Source of the DNA: a virus
Strand: one strand, 5' to 3'
IMG/VR virus record: IMGVR_UViG_3300031111_000012
Span: 1-64,000 of that record
DNA length: 64,000 nt
Shown here piece by piece: positions 15,953 through 24,038 of this stretch. The first letter of the stretch is position 1, and each line of letters begins with the position of its first letter. The translations under genes and the position numbers were made by a program. The notes beneath the pieces are model-generated. The model did not search any database, had not been told where the DNA came from, and worked only from the letters and a program-made list of their open reading frames with translations.

Positions 15953-15965
15953 AGGTTTGTGGTTA

Positions 15966-16250
15966 TCACTCACCCGACGGGAGCTGATCCGCCAGTACCT
16001 CGTTGAACTCCTTGGAAGTTTCCAGGGTTACTGATACCAGCACCTCCCCGTACCGCTCGTCATTATAGGACAACTCAACGTCCTCAATGATTTTGATTGC
16101 CTTGAGTCCCGTTTCACGAAAATCAGAAGCAACGTCCATCAGGTCCTTGTCCTTCCACTCAGCACTCTCGGCGAAGTCAATCACGTCGCCGTTTTCCATA
16201 AGCACCTGACCCTTAGTGATTTCCAAATTACCGATAAGCATGACTTTCAT
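15966..16250 (-). CDS. Hypothetical protein, first gene of the array
   Basis: A 94-residue acidic protein, no family recognised. It starts MKVMLIGNLEITKG and has the array leader TGAGAGGACGCAGCT before its ATG. It is the first gene after the long non-coding region and its promoter, so it should be among the first translated from that transcript. Confidence 0.68.
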   Translation of the reverse strand: MKVMLIGNLEITKGQVLMENGDVIDFAESAEWKDKDLMDVASDFRETGLKAIKIIEDVELSYNDERYGEVLVSVTLETSKEFNEVLADQLPSGE

Positions 16251-16286
16251 AGCTGCGTCCTCTCAGTTGTTTAAGCACAGTGTGGG

Positions 16287-16314
16287 AACCCTCTCCTCTA
16301 AGAAGGCTCCCTAC
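16287..16314 (-). other. Hairpin before the first array gene
   Basis: On the minus strand GGGAGCC pairs with GGTTCCC around a 14-base loop that contains GAGGAGAG. It lies 37 bases upstream of the first array gene. Confidence 0.45.
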
Positions 16315-16551
16315 TGCACTCAATACAGCAAGCTGCCTGCATCCTCCAATGCTTAGCGTTAGCTTGCTGCATGAGTGAGTCCTTGTGGGCCTATATCCTT
16401 GGCCCTACTACATTGTCCCCTTTACCGACGTTATGCCGCGCCGTTCGGTCGCTGCTGTCATTAAGCTTTATAAGCTGCGTTAGCCATCTGTCACCTGGCT
16501 AAGCAAAGCTCACACATTGAAGTTACCCAAAAGCTTGCGCTTGAGGTCGTC

Positions 16552-16588
16552 GGTTGCATTTAAGCTAGAGCGTTTGCAGCTCGTACCC
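16552..16588. repeat. 37-bp direct repeat, copy 1
   Basis: Identical over 37 bases to 16716-16752. The unit contains TTTAAGCTAGAGC and GCAGCTCGTACCC and can form a GAGC/GCTC stem-loop. Confidence 0.9.
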
Positions 16589-16715
16589 GATCAATAGTGC
16601 TGACTGTCCTTCCGGACTCCCTGCCACTCAGCGCCGTTGAGGTTTACCTGAATGTCCCGCTAGCTTGAGTCGGTATGTTGCAGCTCGATTTCCTATTAAG
16701 CTGCTTACCGGTGGA

Positions 16716-16752
16716 GGTTGCATTTAAGCTAGAGCGTTTGCAGCTCGTACCC
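16716..16752. repeat. 37-bp direct repeat, copy 2
   Basis: Second identical copy, 127 bases after the first. Partly matching words (ATTAAGCTGC, GTTGCAGCTCG, GATTTAAGCTCC) are scattered around both copies. Confidence 0.9.
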
Positions 16753-16888
16753 TCTTCCTTCAAGCCATTGGGGATTTAAGCTCCTCAATGCAGCTAGCTG
16801 TTCAGTGGCATCTAAGCGAGCCCTGTTCGGGCGTTCCTGACAGCTACTTTGCTGAATTCTCCGGCCCCTTCCTGGAGCGCTTCCTTGC

Positions 16889-16903
16889 TGTACATCCTGT
16901 ACC
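16889..16903. promoter_or_regulatory. Operator-like palindrome, TACA-N3-TGTA (start-proximal)
   Basis: The inverted repeat TACA-TCC-TGTA lies at the expected transcription start of the promoter at 16907-16936. It shares the pattern of a second palindrome at 16922-16936. Confidence 0.5.
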
Positions 16904-16906
16904 ATC

Positions 16907-16936
16907 ATTATATGCAATGATTTTACACAATGTAAA
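16907..16936 (-). promoter_or_regulatory. Sigma-70 type promoter of the non-coding region and small-gene array
   Basis: On the minus strand TTTACA (16931-16936) and TATAAT (16907-16912) are 18 bases apart. The -35 is inside the 15-bp palindrome TTTACA-TTG-TGTAAA (16922-16936), and a second palindrome covers the start site, as in a repressed promoter. Transcription would run left into the structured region. Confidence 0.7.
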
Positions 16937-17032
16937 GTTTTTTAACTTGTTGTTTTTACTAGGAAAATTTGCTCGAAATAGGTACTTTAGGTAGGAGTTT
17001 TGCAGATTTTTCCGGCTTCCTAGCTCCCTGAA

Positions 17033-17584
17033 TCAAAATTTTCCTTTACCTCCAGGAGGTAAGATTTTCGGGCTTCCTCGCTCAAGCAGCACATCCAGTA
17101 AGCCGGACTGCAGGTACCCAGGATAGGCATGGTCAACTAAGCTTGCGGTTTTGATGTAGCCCTCAAGCAGTGTACGAAGCGTTACCGGTACCCTAGCATT
17201 CTGCAGGTAGTCAACAACAACAACGCCCGCAAGCTTTGCAAGCCGCTGAAAGTTTGCCTGATTGAATAACGAGGATTCCTCAAGCAGCACCTTAAGTGAT
17301 CTCGCTGCTTTGGCTAACGACTGTTTATCCCTGGAAGGAAGATAAGAAGCTCTCACACGCCCAACCGCGATTCCTGCATCTATGAGAGTGTTCTCTGCTT
17401 GATCAAGCAACAGGTCCGCAAGTGTATCCACACTCCGCTGCCGTCGCTGATTACCAGAGCCCTGTACTTCGTTGTCCTTAGCGACTGCCCCTTGCTGCTT
17501 AAGCAGTGCAATGAGTAGCCCCTTCTCTTCGGAGCTAAGCTCAGGCAGCAGGGCCTGCACCGTACTAAATGCTTTACTTGCCAT
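17033..17584 (-). CDS. Hypothetical helical protein
   Basis: A 183-residue mostly helical protein of unknown function. The start at 17584 is chosen because AGGGG precedes it and it touches the stop of the upstream gene. The segment ELSSEEKGLLIALLKQQG resembles a short helical-bundle start; the tail ends PPGGKGKF. It is the last gene before the long non-coding region. Confidence 0.7.
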   Translation of the reverse strand: MASKAFSTVQALLPELSSEEKGLLIALLKQQGAVAKDNEVQGSGNQRRQRSVDTLADLLLDQAENTLIDAGIAVGRVRASYLPSRDKQSLAKAARSLKVLLEESSLFNQANFQRLAKLAGVVVVDYLQNARVPVTLRTLLEGYIKTASLVDHAYPGYLQSGLLDVLLERGSPKILPPGGKGKF

Positions 17585-17585
17585 G

Positions 17586-17810
17586 TTAACCCCTGCACTT
17601 TGCAAGATAGCGTTTGAGTTCCCTGATCCTCCTACGCAACCCTACCCGGAATTGAATTACTGTCGGATCCGCTTCCGCTAGTTGGTGAATGTTATCCAAA
17701 GCTGCTTGGTAACCCCTGTAGTATGCTTCCTTCCGATTGCGCGGTGTGGTAGTAGCTTCGCACTCCTTCCATGCTTCCAATACTGTTTTTTGACTTCCGA
17801 TTACGCTCAT
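17586..17810 (-). CDS. Hypothetical small helical protein
   Basis: A 74-residue protein rich in Arg and Lys near its end (RRRIRELKRYLAK). No family recognised. GAAGGA lies upstream of the ATG. The leader region belongs to one of two similar intergenic cassettes (see 17826-17898). Confidence 0.65.
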   Translation of the reverse strand: MSVIGSQKTVLEAWKECEATTTPRNRKEAYYRGYQAALDNIHQLAEADPTVIQFRVGLRRRIRELKRYLAKCRG

Positions 17811-17825
17811 TGTGTTTTTGGTCCT

Positions 17826-17898
17826 TCGCGCCTGGGCCTGCGCCTACATACAGGCATGGGCGCGCCTAACCCATACCCCCTAAAGGGGTATATGGGTT
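17826..17898 (-). repeat. Intergenic cassette A: TAAA-loop hairpin plus GC-rich leader
   Basis: A hairpin at 17868-17898 (AACCCATACCCC pairing with GGGGTATATGGGTT, loop TAAA in the + orientation) is followed on the minus strand by the GC-rich words GGCGCGCC, GGCGCAGGC and GGCGCGAAGGA, the last including the ribosome binding site of the next gene. The same order and core sequences recur at 51490-51551. Confidence 0.55.
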
Positions 17899-17911
17899 TA
17901 GGGGTTTAGGT

Positions 17912-18181
17912 TTAGATAAAGGCTGGTTGTTGCTTCCTTTCTTCACAGATGGAGTTGAACAAGGTCAAGTTCATATCTCCTTCCTTACCGTGTTTCTTTG
18001 CCCACAGCAGTACTGTGGTAGCTTCAAACCTTACGATGCTAATCTTATTCACTTTCTGCCTGGTAGCCTCGAGTCCCTTTTCCTTTTCCCAGTTATCAAT
18101 CGAGGTCCTTGATACCGAAAAAATTTGCATCAGGTCTGAGGTTGTCAACCAAGCCCTTTTGTTGCGCTTCTTACCCATCAT
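17912..18181 (-). CDS. Small helix-turn-helix protein
   Basis: An 89-residue protein. WLTTSDLMQIFSVSRTSIDNWEKE is a good helix-turn-helix of the excisionase/Nu1 type, with a basic N-terminus (MMGKKRNKRA). It could be a repressor of nearby promoters or a Nu1-like small terminase, though the large terminase gene is 24 kb away. TAGGAGGA precedes the start. Confidence 0.6.
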   Translation of the reverse strand: MMGKKRNKRAWLTTSDLMQIFSVSRTSIDNWEKEKGLEATRQKVNKISIVRFEATTVLLWAKKHGKEGDMNLTLFNSICEERKQQPAFI

Positions 18182-18219
18182 TCCTCCTAACAGTTAGAGG
18201 GTTTACACTTTGCAAAATA

Positions 18220-18229
18220 TACAGCTGTA
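18220..18229. promoter_or_regulatory. TACAGCTGTA palindrome upstream of the HTH gene
   Basis: A perfect 10-bp palindrome with TACA/TGTA half-sites, two bases apart instead of three as at 16.9 kb. It is placed between the lysis terminator and the HTH gene, so it may be an autoregulatory operator. No firm -35/-10 pair was recognised. Confidence 0.35.
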
Positions 18230-18234
18230 CAGAT

Positions 18235-18265
18235 AATAAAAGGGCCACCGAAGTAGCCCCTTTCA
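18235..18265 (-). terminator. Terminator of the lysis and late region
   Basis: On the minus strand AAAGGGGC and GCCCTTTT flank a loop containing CTTCGG, followed by ATTATC. It directly follows the last lysis gene. Confidence 0.8.
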
Positions 18266-18271
18266 GTCAGG

Positions 18272-18859
18272 TTAGGATTTCTGCTTGGAAAACCTTAGCA
18301 GCTTCTCCTGCAGGTTTGCCTGCGAGATTGCGTTGCTAACATCCTTTTCCTTGCTGCCCCTCGAGGATCCGAACTCGAACTGGAAGGCGTCGGACAGCAT
18401 CTTAAGCAACCAACCCACTGCAGTGCTGAGGATTGAGATAACGGATTGCAGGATAACCTTGTCGGAACCTTCAGGTGCCCCAGCCACACCCATATAGGTA
18501 AGCAGTGCGATAATTGCAACGAGGGCCGTGAAGGCAATCCCAATCATAACGTCTGCACGAGTATTCCGGTATCCTGCCTTGTGCAACTCAAGGTCCCTGC
18601 GCCTTGCATCCTGCCTATCCTGCAGGTACATATCCTCGAGTTCCTTTTCGTGGGATAGTAAGGCCTTCTTGAACTGCGCCTGCAATTCACGATCCTCCTG
18701 CAAAGCACGGAGAGCCTCAGGGGCAGCTTTCCCCGTCAATGCGGTGGCAGTGCTTACAACTTCTTCGGCTACTGCTCCTGCTTTGTCTCCTGCCACCCAC
18801 TTAACGATCTGAGGCCCTACAAGCTCTGCAAGGCCCAACGCAATTGCTAACGGTCCCAT
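18272..18859 (-). CDS. Holin, 3-TM type (gene-transfer-release holin family)
   Basis: A 195-residue protein. It has an N-terminal hydrophobic segment (LAIALGLAELV), a long charged coiled-coil-like helix (about 65-105), two membrane helices (VMIGIAFTALVAIIALLTYMG and a following one around SVISILSTAVGWLL), and the family hallmark FEFGSSRGSKEKD near the C-terminus. Such holins permeabilise the inner membrane or release the lysin. The start at 18859 overlaps the upstream stop (TAATG) with GGGAGG well placed. Confidence 0.75.
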   Translation of the reverse strand: MGPLAIALGLAELVGPQIVKWVAGDKAGAVAEEVVSTATALTGKAAPEALRALQEDRELQAQFKKALLSHEKELEDMYLQDRQDARRRDLELHKAGYRNTRADVMIGIAFTALVAIIALLTYMGVAGAPEGSDKVILQSVISILSTAVGWLLKMLSDAFQFEFGSSRGSKEKDVSNAISQANLQEKLLRFSKQKS

Positions 18860-19254
18860 TAGTTCCAACCTCCCAAGTATCGCCACCGCTTGATACTGTT
18901 TACTTCGGAGATCGTAGACCAGCGGTAGCAGGAATAGGTCCTCGGATCTACAGGGATCGGGTTAAGGCAGTCGACGATCAAACCGGGTTCCGGGAAGTAG
19001 ATCATTGAGTGACCCTCGTAACTTCCTCGAGTAGGAATGTCGCATACAACAACCTGCCAATCGATACCAGCCTTGGTAGCTTCGTCAGCCATAAACATGA
19101 CTGCCCCGTCGCAATCGTCATACAACTTACCTTTAGGGGTAAGCGTATAACTCCATTGATCCCTTTTTCCCTGCGCCATCATGTCCGGAACGTAGGTAAA
19201 GATACCCGCGCAGGCGTTAGCAATGTCCCGGACCTTATCGGCACTTTTCGTCAT
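18859..19254 (-). CDS. Transglutaminase-like cysteine peptidase, candidate endolysin
   Basis: A 131-residue protein with a Cys-His-Asp set in the right order: DDCDGAV near residue 49, EGHSMIY near 84 and VDC near 95. This fits bacterial transglutaminase-like cysteine proteinases (BTLCP, papain-like fold), related to NlpC-type wall peptidases. No other lysozyme, amidase or transglycosylase is visible in the lysis block, so it may be the endolysin. No export signal is seen, consistent with holin-dependent release. The 5' end overlaps the o-spanin gene by 20 bases. Confidence 0.6.
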   Translation of the reverse strand: MTKSADKVRDIANACAGIFTYVPDMMAQGKRDQWSYTLTPKGKLYDDCDGAVMFMADEATKAGIDWQVVVCDIPTRGSYEGHSMIYFPEPGLIVDCLNPIPVDPRTYSCYRWSTISEVNSIKRWRYLGGWN

Positions 19255-19399
19255 TGGGATTCTCCTGACAGTAAAGGTAAGCTCCCAAAGGAGGAAGTGC
19301 AGGGCCCCCCACCTGAGGAGAAGGTTTGGTGCTCAGAGTTTGCGAGTTGCATCCAAGCAACAAAGCCGCGAGTACTGCGATGAAAAACATCCTTTTCAT
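19235..19399 (-). CDS. o-spanin lipoprotein (Rz1-like, 54 aa)
   Basis: A 54-residue lipoprotein. The signal peptide MKRMFFIAVLAALLLGC ends in an LLGC lipobox, giving a mature peptide of about 38 residues that is Pro-rich (KPSPQVGGPALPPLG) and has two more Cys. This is the design of outer-membrane spanin subunits. AGGAG lies nine bases before the ATG. It overlaps the next gene in another frame. The matching i-spanin is not certain; one of the small membrane proteins next to it is a candidate. Confidence 0.75.
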   Translation of the reverse strand: MKRMFFIAVLAALLLGCNSQTLSTKPSPQVGGPALPPLGAYLYCQENPNDEKCR

Positions 19400-19404
19400 T
19401 TTGA

Positions 19405-19668
19405 TTAGCTCCTATTCCTGTTTCGTAAGTTATGAATCTTTGCCATCTTACTGGTTACCCAGTCGTAAGCAAGGATTAAGGACCCTGCGTGAAAAAACAG
19501 CAGGGTAAGTACGTAGGCTATGTGCTTTTCCCACTCCCCCGGAACTGCAAGGTAAAGGAACAGCAGCGAAGTAGCCGCGTTTATTACCCACAGTAGGAAA
19601 AGGATAAAAGCAAGCCTTCCGCACTTAACTATACGATCGGGACTATAGGAAAAAAATGAAATGTTCAT
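19405..19668 (-). CDS. Small membrane protein of the lysis block
   Basis: An 87-residue protein with at least two membrane helices (LAFILFLLWVINAATSLLFLYLAV and YVLTLLFFHAGSLILAYDWV) and a basic C-terminal tail (KIHNLRNRNRS). Position between a holin-like gene and the spanin suggests a lysis role such as antiholin or accessory holin. It overlaps the upstream gene by four bases. Confidence 0.65.
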   Translation of the reverse strand: MNISFFSYSPDRIVKCGRLAFILFLLWVINAATSLLFLYLAVPGEWEKHIAYVLTLLFFHAGSLILAYDWVTSKMAKIHNLRNRNRS

Positions 19669-20042
19669 TTTCCTGAACCTCCTTTATCAGAATCCTTTAC
19701 GTAGCCTCGCAAATTAAAGACAATTGCGAGCACTTCCTTAATGCCTAGCTCCTGCAGCGCCCTTGCAATATTAAGGGCCATCATGCCTCCTAGGAACGCA
19801 GCAGAAAAGGCCAGGAAACTGTACCCCTCTAGATGCTTCCACTCAGTGACTAGCCCTGCAATGAGCCACCCAACAGGGGCGGCAATAAACAGGATTCTTA
19901 TAATCTCGCGGAATAGGGAATCGTTTGGTTTTACCCCTAATACAAGGCGGCCGATTCCTCCTATAATTCCGAGCAGGGCAAACCAACCACCCGTATCGAG
20001 GATTTTTAGGAACCCTTCAAAAATATCCCTGCTGCTTGACAT
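19665..20042 (-). CDS. Holin-like membrane protein
   Basis: A 125-residue protein with three hydrophobic segments (WFALLGIIGGIGRLVLGV, ILFIAAPVGWLIAGLV, SFLAFSAAFLGGMMALNIA) and a charged C-terminus. The layout fits class I phage holins of the LydA/phage_holin_3 sort. It starts the lysis block right after the tail tip gene. Confidence 0.6.
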   Translation of the reverse strand: MSSSRDIFEGFLKILDTGGWFALLGIIGGIGRLVLGVKPNDSLFREIIRILFIAAPVGWLIAGLVTEWKHLEGYSFLAFSAAFLGGMMALNIARALQELGIKEVLAIVFNLRGYVKDSDKGGSGK

Positions 20043-20054
20043 AAAGCCCTCCGG

Positions 20055-23000
20055 TTATCCTGTGTAGTTTCTTGCAAGCACTATATATCCTACTGTTATC
20101 GGGTAGTAAGTATCGTAAAGCTGTACACCACTATCCGAGTAGGAATTGAAACCATCCCATTCCCACCAAGCGCTGATAAACACGTTATCTGCGGAGGTTT
20201 GGGAACCCTTATCCCAAAAAGTTTTCGGTACAAATGGGGGCATCGCAAAGGTGGAGTATCCAGTACTCCTTGTACTCGCTTTAAACTTCCTCCTACCAGT
20301 CGTAGGATCGGTACCATCCGCCTCATGGATATTGGTTACCGTAGTTATTGAGTTGTGGTCAACGTAAAAGGTGGAACCACCGATCGTTATGTAAGCTTTG
20401 TTTCTACCGATCCTTGGGCTAGTAGCATCCAGTAGGGATAGGATTACTTCTAGGTCATCCAGGTCGTAAGTTGCACCTAGGTCTATCTCTACTCCCAAAG
20501 TGTTATCTACATTCCTTGTAGAGGGTACAGTTACACTTCCCGTAGCAATAACGGTGGGCATGTCGGGGGTTATTGTGGATACACTAGTACCTTTAGTGAC
20601 CCTTAGGAGCGGGTCCCCAGAGTTGTACAGAATCTCAACTGCAGGGTCACCACCGGAATCCTTCATAACGATCGACTTACCGTTAAAGTCAACGATCATA
20701 TTGCTATCCGCGGACCTTGCTATACCTGCGGTTACCTCACCAATGTTTGCACTGATAGCGGACAGCTGGGTGACGAATAACTTCTCCGCAGTAACTGAGT
20801 TTGCCGCGAGGTGTGGGGTCTCAATTGCGCTGTCTGAGATATGGGTTGAAAGTATCAAGGTGGTAGTTGCAGACTGCTGCGGCGCAATATTTAGGTTATC
20901 CTCACCCCACACGTCATAGGCGGCTGCTTTTACGTAGTAGGTTTGGTCAGGATCAAGGTCAAGGTGGATAAGGTTATCGGGACCATCGTACTTCAAGTTA
21001 CCGGCACCAGGGGTGAATCCTGTAAGTGTGTCTACCCACACTTTAAAACCTGCAATGTCGTTTTCTGCAGGATAGTCAAACTCAATGTTGAGCCCTGAGA
21101 GGGTACCAACGACATTCAGATTGGTAAGTGCCACCGCTTGCGGATTGGTGCTAGTGATCGTTACCCATTCACTCTCCTGCCCCTCAATACCTACAGACTT
21201 CACATCGATACGAATGTTGCGGGTACTAGCACCATCCTCTTTGTACTTGTCGTAGGTATACTCGTAGAAGGTTTCCTTGATGCCTGTTTCAGTTCGCAGA
21301 AGCGTGGTGGTTGCGTTGTCGTACACCGCTACTGTATAGCTAAATGCATTCTCTGCTTCACCCCAACGAACCGCCATAAAGGTTCCGGTAAAGGGTTGAT
21401 CAAGTGCAAGTGGGTCAGGCTTTGCCGGTGGGGTTATAGCCGCGCCCACAGTTCCTGACCACGTATTCCAGGGGCCTCGGATCAGGCGAACGGACGCAAC
21501 GCGGATACTAAGAGGTCCAAGGTTTACAGGGAAGTGCACCTGAGTTACTGCTGACCCATCGAGGTTAGGTACTGCGCTAGTCCAGTTAATCCCATCAGTG
21601 GACTGCTGAATAATGTACTCTACCGCGTTGGGTACTGGGTCCCAGCTCACTTCGGCAACAGGGGTTATGAGGTCACCTGCAATCGTTACAAACAGGTTGG
21701 TGATCGGGGGGCCATCCTCTGGGCTTAGCGGCTTTCCAGTTTCCGTGGAAGGTTCCGGAGGTATAGTTTGATCTACCGTATGCATTGCCGGATGGTCAGC
21801 AACAACTACGAAGTCAACCTGGTTGAAGTTTATCGGCTGCAGTGCTGTAACGAAGGCTTTAGTAAGCCCGGCATCCTCAGAAGTACCCAATGAGTAGCGA
21901 GTGCGCCTACGTGTAGCACCTACGGACTCTATCTCGAATCCTACGGGTAGCGTTTCACCCAAAACCATTTGGGTGGGTGCAGTACCTTCAGTAACCAAAA
22001 TAGGTCCTACTATGGAACCATCCACATCATTGAACTTAACATAGTGGGAAGCTCCCTCAGTCCACTCAAGGATCTCTGAGCAAGTCAGGGTACCTGTTAC
22101 TTCATCATACCCTACGACCTCTCCTGATTGGCCCCAGGCAGGCATATCATGGGAAATCCCGATGGTTGATCCGTACTTAGGGATAAGGCCCTCAGCAGTG
22201 GCAGAAAAGTTAATCACCTTGCCGCCGTACTGATGCATCGCGCACATATACATGCCTTCGCGCCACGCTTGATCGTGCTCAGTACAACCAAAGAACCGTA
22301 TCGTGGCGGGCTTGAGGGCAGGGGACCCATCCAAGTAGCAGGTTACTGCCTTCCAGGTCCAGGTATTCTTATCCAGGTACTCCACCTTAACAGAATCCGA
22401 AGAGGTAGAATTAGGAGTGATGTAGTTAATGCTAAAGCTACCCCTTAGGATGTTTTCCATTGTGAACATCGCAACTTCATTAGCAGCCTGGTGGCGCTGC
22501 AGGCTAACGATGTTGCCGATCATAAAGGGTTTAGCTCTACCTACACGTGCGCAGGATTTCAGTGCATCCCACAGGGTTATCGTTGAGGCAAACACCGCAT
22601 CGAAGTTATCACCACGATTGGTCCAAATGGTGTCGTATGCCTCGAGTGCAAGCAGATCGATGTTAATATCGTTGAGGTCCCCGCCGGTAGTGCTCCTGCA
22701 TAGGTTGGCAAAAGCCCACGCGATAGACCTGGTTGCTGTTGGGGCGGACCAACCAGTAACGGAATCCCATATGGGCAGCTTACGAGTAACCTCAATATTG
22801 AACTGCTGCGCAGATAACTGACTAAGGGAGTTGGATGCCTGAATGATCAAAGCAACCAAAGTAACATTCCCATAGGTGCGCTTACTGGGCAGGTATGCAT
22901 GCAAACCAACCCAGTTCATATTCGTCATGGTACGAGAGTTTGGTGCAATTGCAGTGGTACGTTGCACCTTGACCTTATAACGACCTGCAGTTACCTGGTA

Positions 23001-24038
23001 CCTGAAGGTCTTGCGGATTGCCGTTGTGGTAGCTCCTGGAATTGTTTCAGTACCCAGGGTAGTCCAGGTTCCTATTTCAACATCAGCGTCATCTATCTCA
23101 ATAGCCCAAAATACCAGCTCAACAGATACCTCACTAAGCCCACCGCTATCATTTGCATAAAACATACCGCTGGGCGCTACCACATCAAAGGCAAGGTAGT
23201 TTGCTTGTGTACCAGAGGCATTAGCAATGAAGGGACCTACCTCTACGGGCTCGTATAAGTTCTGGCCGGCTACTTCAATTGAGGTTTCTACGTTGTCAGG
23301 AAACAGGGATACCTCACCATGCGGCTCGATAACTTCCCAGGTAGCTCCGGGAAAGTTAGTAAGCGCGGTATCCTCTATTTTCATATCCTCAGTGGTGAAA
23401 TCGTAGTAACCCTCTCCAATGCAATATAGGGTATAGAGAAACTGCTCATTGCCTTCGTATGCAGTGTAGGGCTGAGCTGCATACGAAGGCCAGATGCGCA
23501 GGTGCCCATAAATATCAGGAATGGGCTCACCTAAGCGGGAACGGTTACCACGCGCCTGCACATCATAGGTAGGGTCAGGAGAAGGCAGTGCAGATGCCGG
23601 CGTGGGCATTGAGGGAGGGGGCAGGATTGCGTTAATCAGCATATTCCCCAGCATAGTAAAGCCGGCCGCAACAATCTTACCCATAAGGGTAAGGGAGCCT
23701 GCTGCCGTAGTCATGCCAGGAAGTGCACCTACAAGAGGCGGCACGAAGATTGCGATTGCAATCATTAGAATAATGCGAAGCGGGTTACTACCACCCCCAC
23801 CCAGGGGCACTGCGGGGGCGAAGGTGAGGTTCGTGTTATCCCTCATTACTGTAACAGGCCAGTCGGCGCGCAGTATCGGATGACCTCTGTAGAAGCAGAT
23901 AGTAGGAGTTTCAGTGAACTCCTCAATCCCTAATTGATCGAGTGCCTCCCGAATGGTTAGCCCAGCATCAACCTCCGTACGCACTGCGGCACTAGGCGGC
24001 TTGTGGTAATCGTCAATTATTACTACTGATACACTCAT
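20055..24038 (-). CDS. Tail tip / host specificity protein (lambda J-like)
   Basis: A 1327-residue protein. The N-terminus resembles tail-hub proteins, with two hydrophobic helices about residues 90-145, then the J-type hub region, followed by fibronectin type III repeats (about 765-1040) and a C-terminal receptor-binding part. It forms the tail tip and contacts the cell surface. I chose the ATG at 24038, which overlaps the stop of the NlpC/P60 gene (ATGA); a GTG 12 bases earlier is possible. The order NlpC/P60 then J is the usual one. Confidence 0.85.
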   Translation of the reverse strand: MSVSVVIIDDYHKPPSAAVRTEVDAGLTIREALDQLGIEEFTETPTICFYRGHPILRADWPVTVMRDNTNLTFAPAVPLGGGGSNPLRIILMIAIAIFVPPLVGALPGMTTAAGSLTLMGKIVAAGFTMLGNMLINAILPPPSMPTPASALPSPDPTYDVQARGNRSRLGEPIPDIYGHLRIWPSYAAQPYTAYEGNEQFLYTLYCIGEGYYDFTTEDMKIEDTALTNFPGATWEVIEPHGEVSLFPDNVETSIEVAGQNLYEPVEVGPFIANASGTQANYLAFDVVAPSGMFYANDSGGLSEVSVELVFWAIEIDDADVEIGTWTTLGTETIPGATTTAIRKTFRYQVTAGRYKVKVQRTTAIAPNSRTMTNMNWVGLHAYLPSKRTYGNVTLVALIIQASNSLSQLSAQQFNIEVTRKLPIWDSVTGWSAPTATRSIAWAFANLCRSTTGGDLNDINIDLLALEAYDTIWTNRGDNFDAVFASTITLWDALKSCARVGRAKPFMIGNIVSLQRHQAANEVAMFTMENILRGSFSINYITPNSTSSDSVKVEYLDKNTWTWKAVTCYLDGSPALKPATIRFFGCTEHDQAWREGMYMCAMHQYGGKVINFSATAEGLIPKYGSTIGISHDMPAWGQSGEVVGYDEVTGTLTCSEILEWTEGASHYVKFNDVDGSIVGPILVTEGTAPTQMVLGETLPVGFEIESVGATRRRTRYSLGTSEDAGLTKAFVTALQPINFNQVDFVVVADHPAMHTVDQTIPPEPSTETGKPLSPEDGPPITNLFVTIAGDLITPVAEVSWDPVPNAVEYIIQQSTDGINWTSAVPNLDGSAVTQVHFPVNLGPLSIRVASVRLIRGPWNTWSGTVGAAITPPAKPDPLALDQPFTGTFMAVRWGEAENAFSYTVAVYDNATTTLLRTETGIKETFYEYTYDKYKEDGASTRNIRIDVKSVGIEGQESEWVTITSTNPQAVALTNLNVVGTLSGLNIEFDYPAENDIAGFKVWVDTLTGFTPGAGNLKYDGPDNLIHLDLDPDQTYYVKAAAYDVWGEDNLNIAPQQSATTTLILSTHISDSAIETPHLAANSVTAEKLFVTQLSAISANIGEVTAGIARSADSNMIVDFNGKSIVMKDSGGDPAVEILYNSGDPLLRVTKGTSVSTITPDMPTVIATGSVTVPSTRNVDNTLGVEIDLGATYDLDDLEVILSLLDATSPRIGRNKAYITIGGSTFYVDHNSITTVTNIHEADGTDPTTGRRKFKASTRSTGYSTFAMPPFVPKTFWDKGSQTSADNVFISAWWEWDGFNSYSDSGVQLYDTYYPITVGYIVLARNYTG

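Larger units (their letters stand above)
16251..17032 (-). ncRNA. 0.78-kb gene-free, probably transcribed and highly structured region
   Basis: No supported gene lies here on either strand. A good promoter at 16907-16936 points left, so about 640 bases would be transcribed before the first start codon. That RNA contains many short hairpins, for example GGGCC/GGCCC, AGCCA/TGGCT, GAGC/GCTC, GTCC-GGAA-GGAC and GCCC-GAACA-GGGC, and repeats of TTAAGCT-like words. A 37-bp direct repeat is listed separately. I found no T-loop or CCA pattern of tRNAs. It could be one long non-coding RNA, several processed small RNAs, a long leader of the small-gene array, or a replication origin. Confidence 0.5.

Noticed and set aside
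16552-16752. The 37-bp direct repeat as a CRISPR-like array
   Set aside because: Only two copies 127 bases apart, no regular spacing and no cas genes.
16260-16890. tRNA genes in the hairpin-rich region
   Set aside because: I found no T-loop sequence (GTTCRA) or complete cloverleaf on either strand.
17912-18181. HTH protein as the terminase small subunit
   Set aside because: The motif is compatible, but the gene is 24 kb downstream of the large terminase and in a regulatory region; the protein at 47973-48587 is the better candidate.
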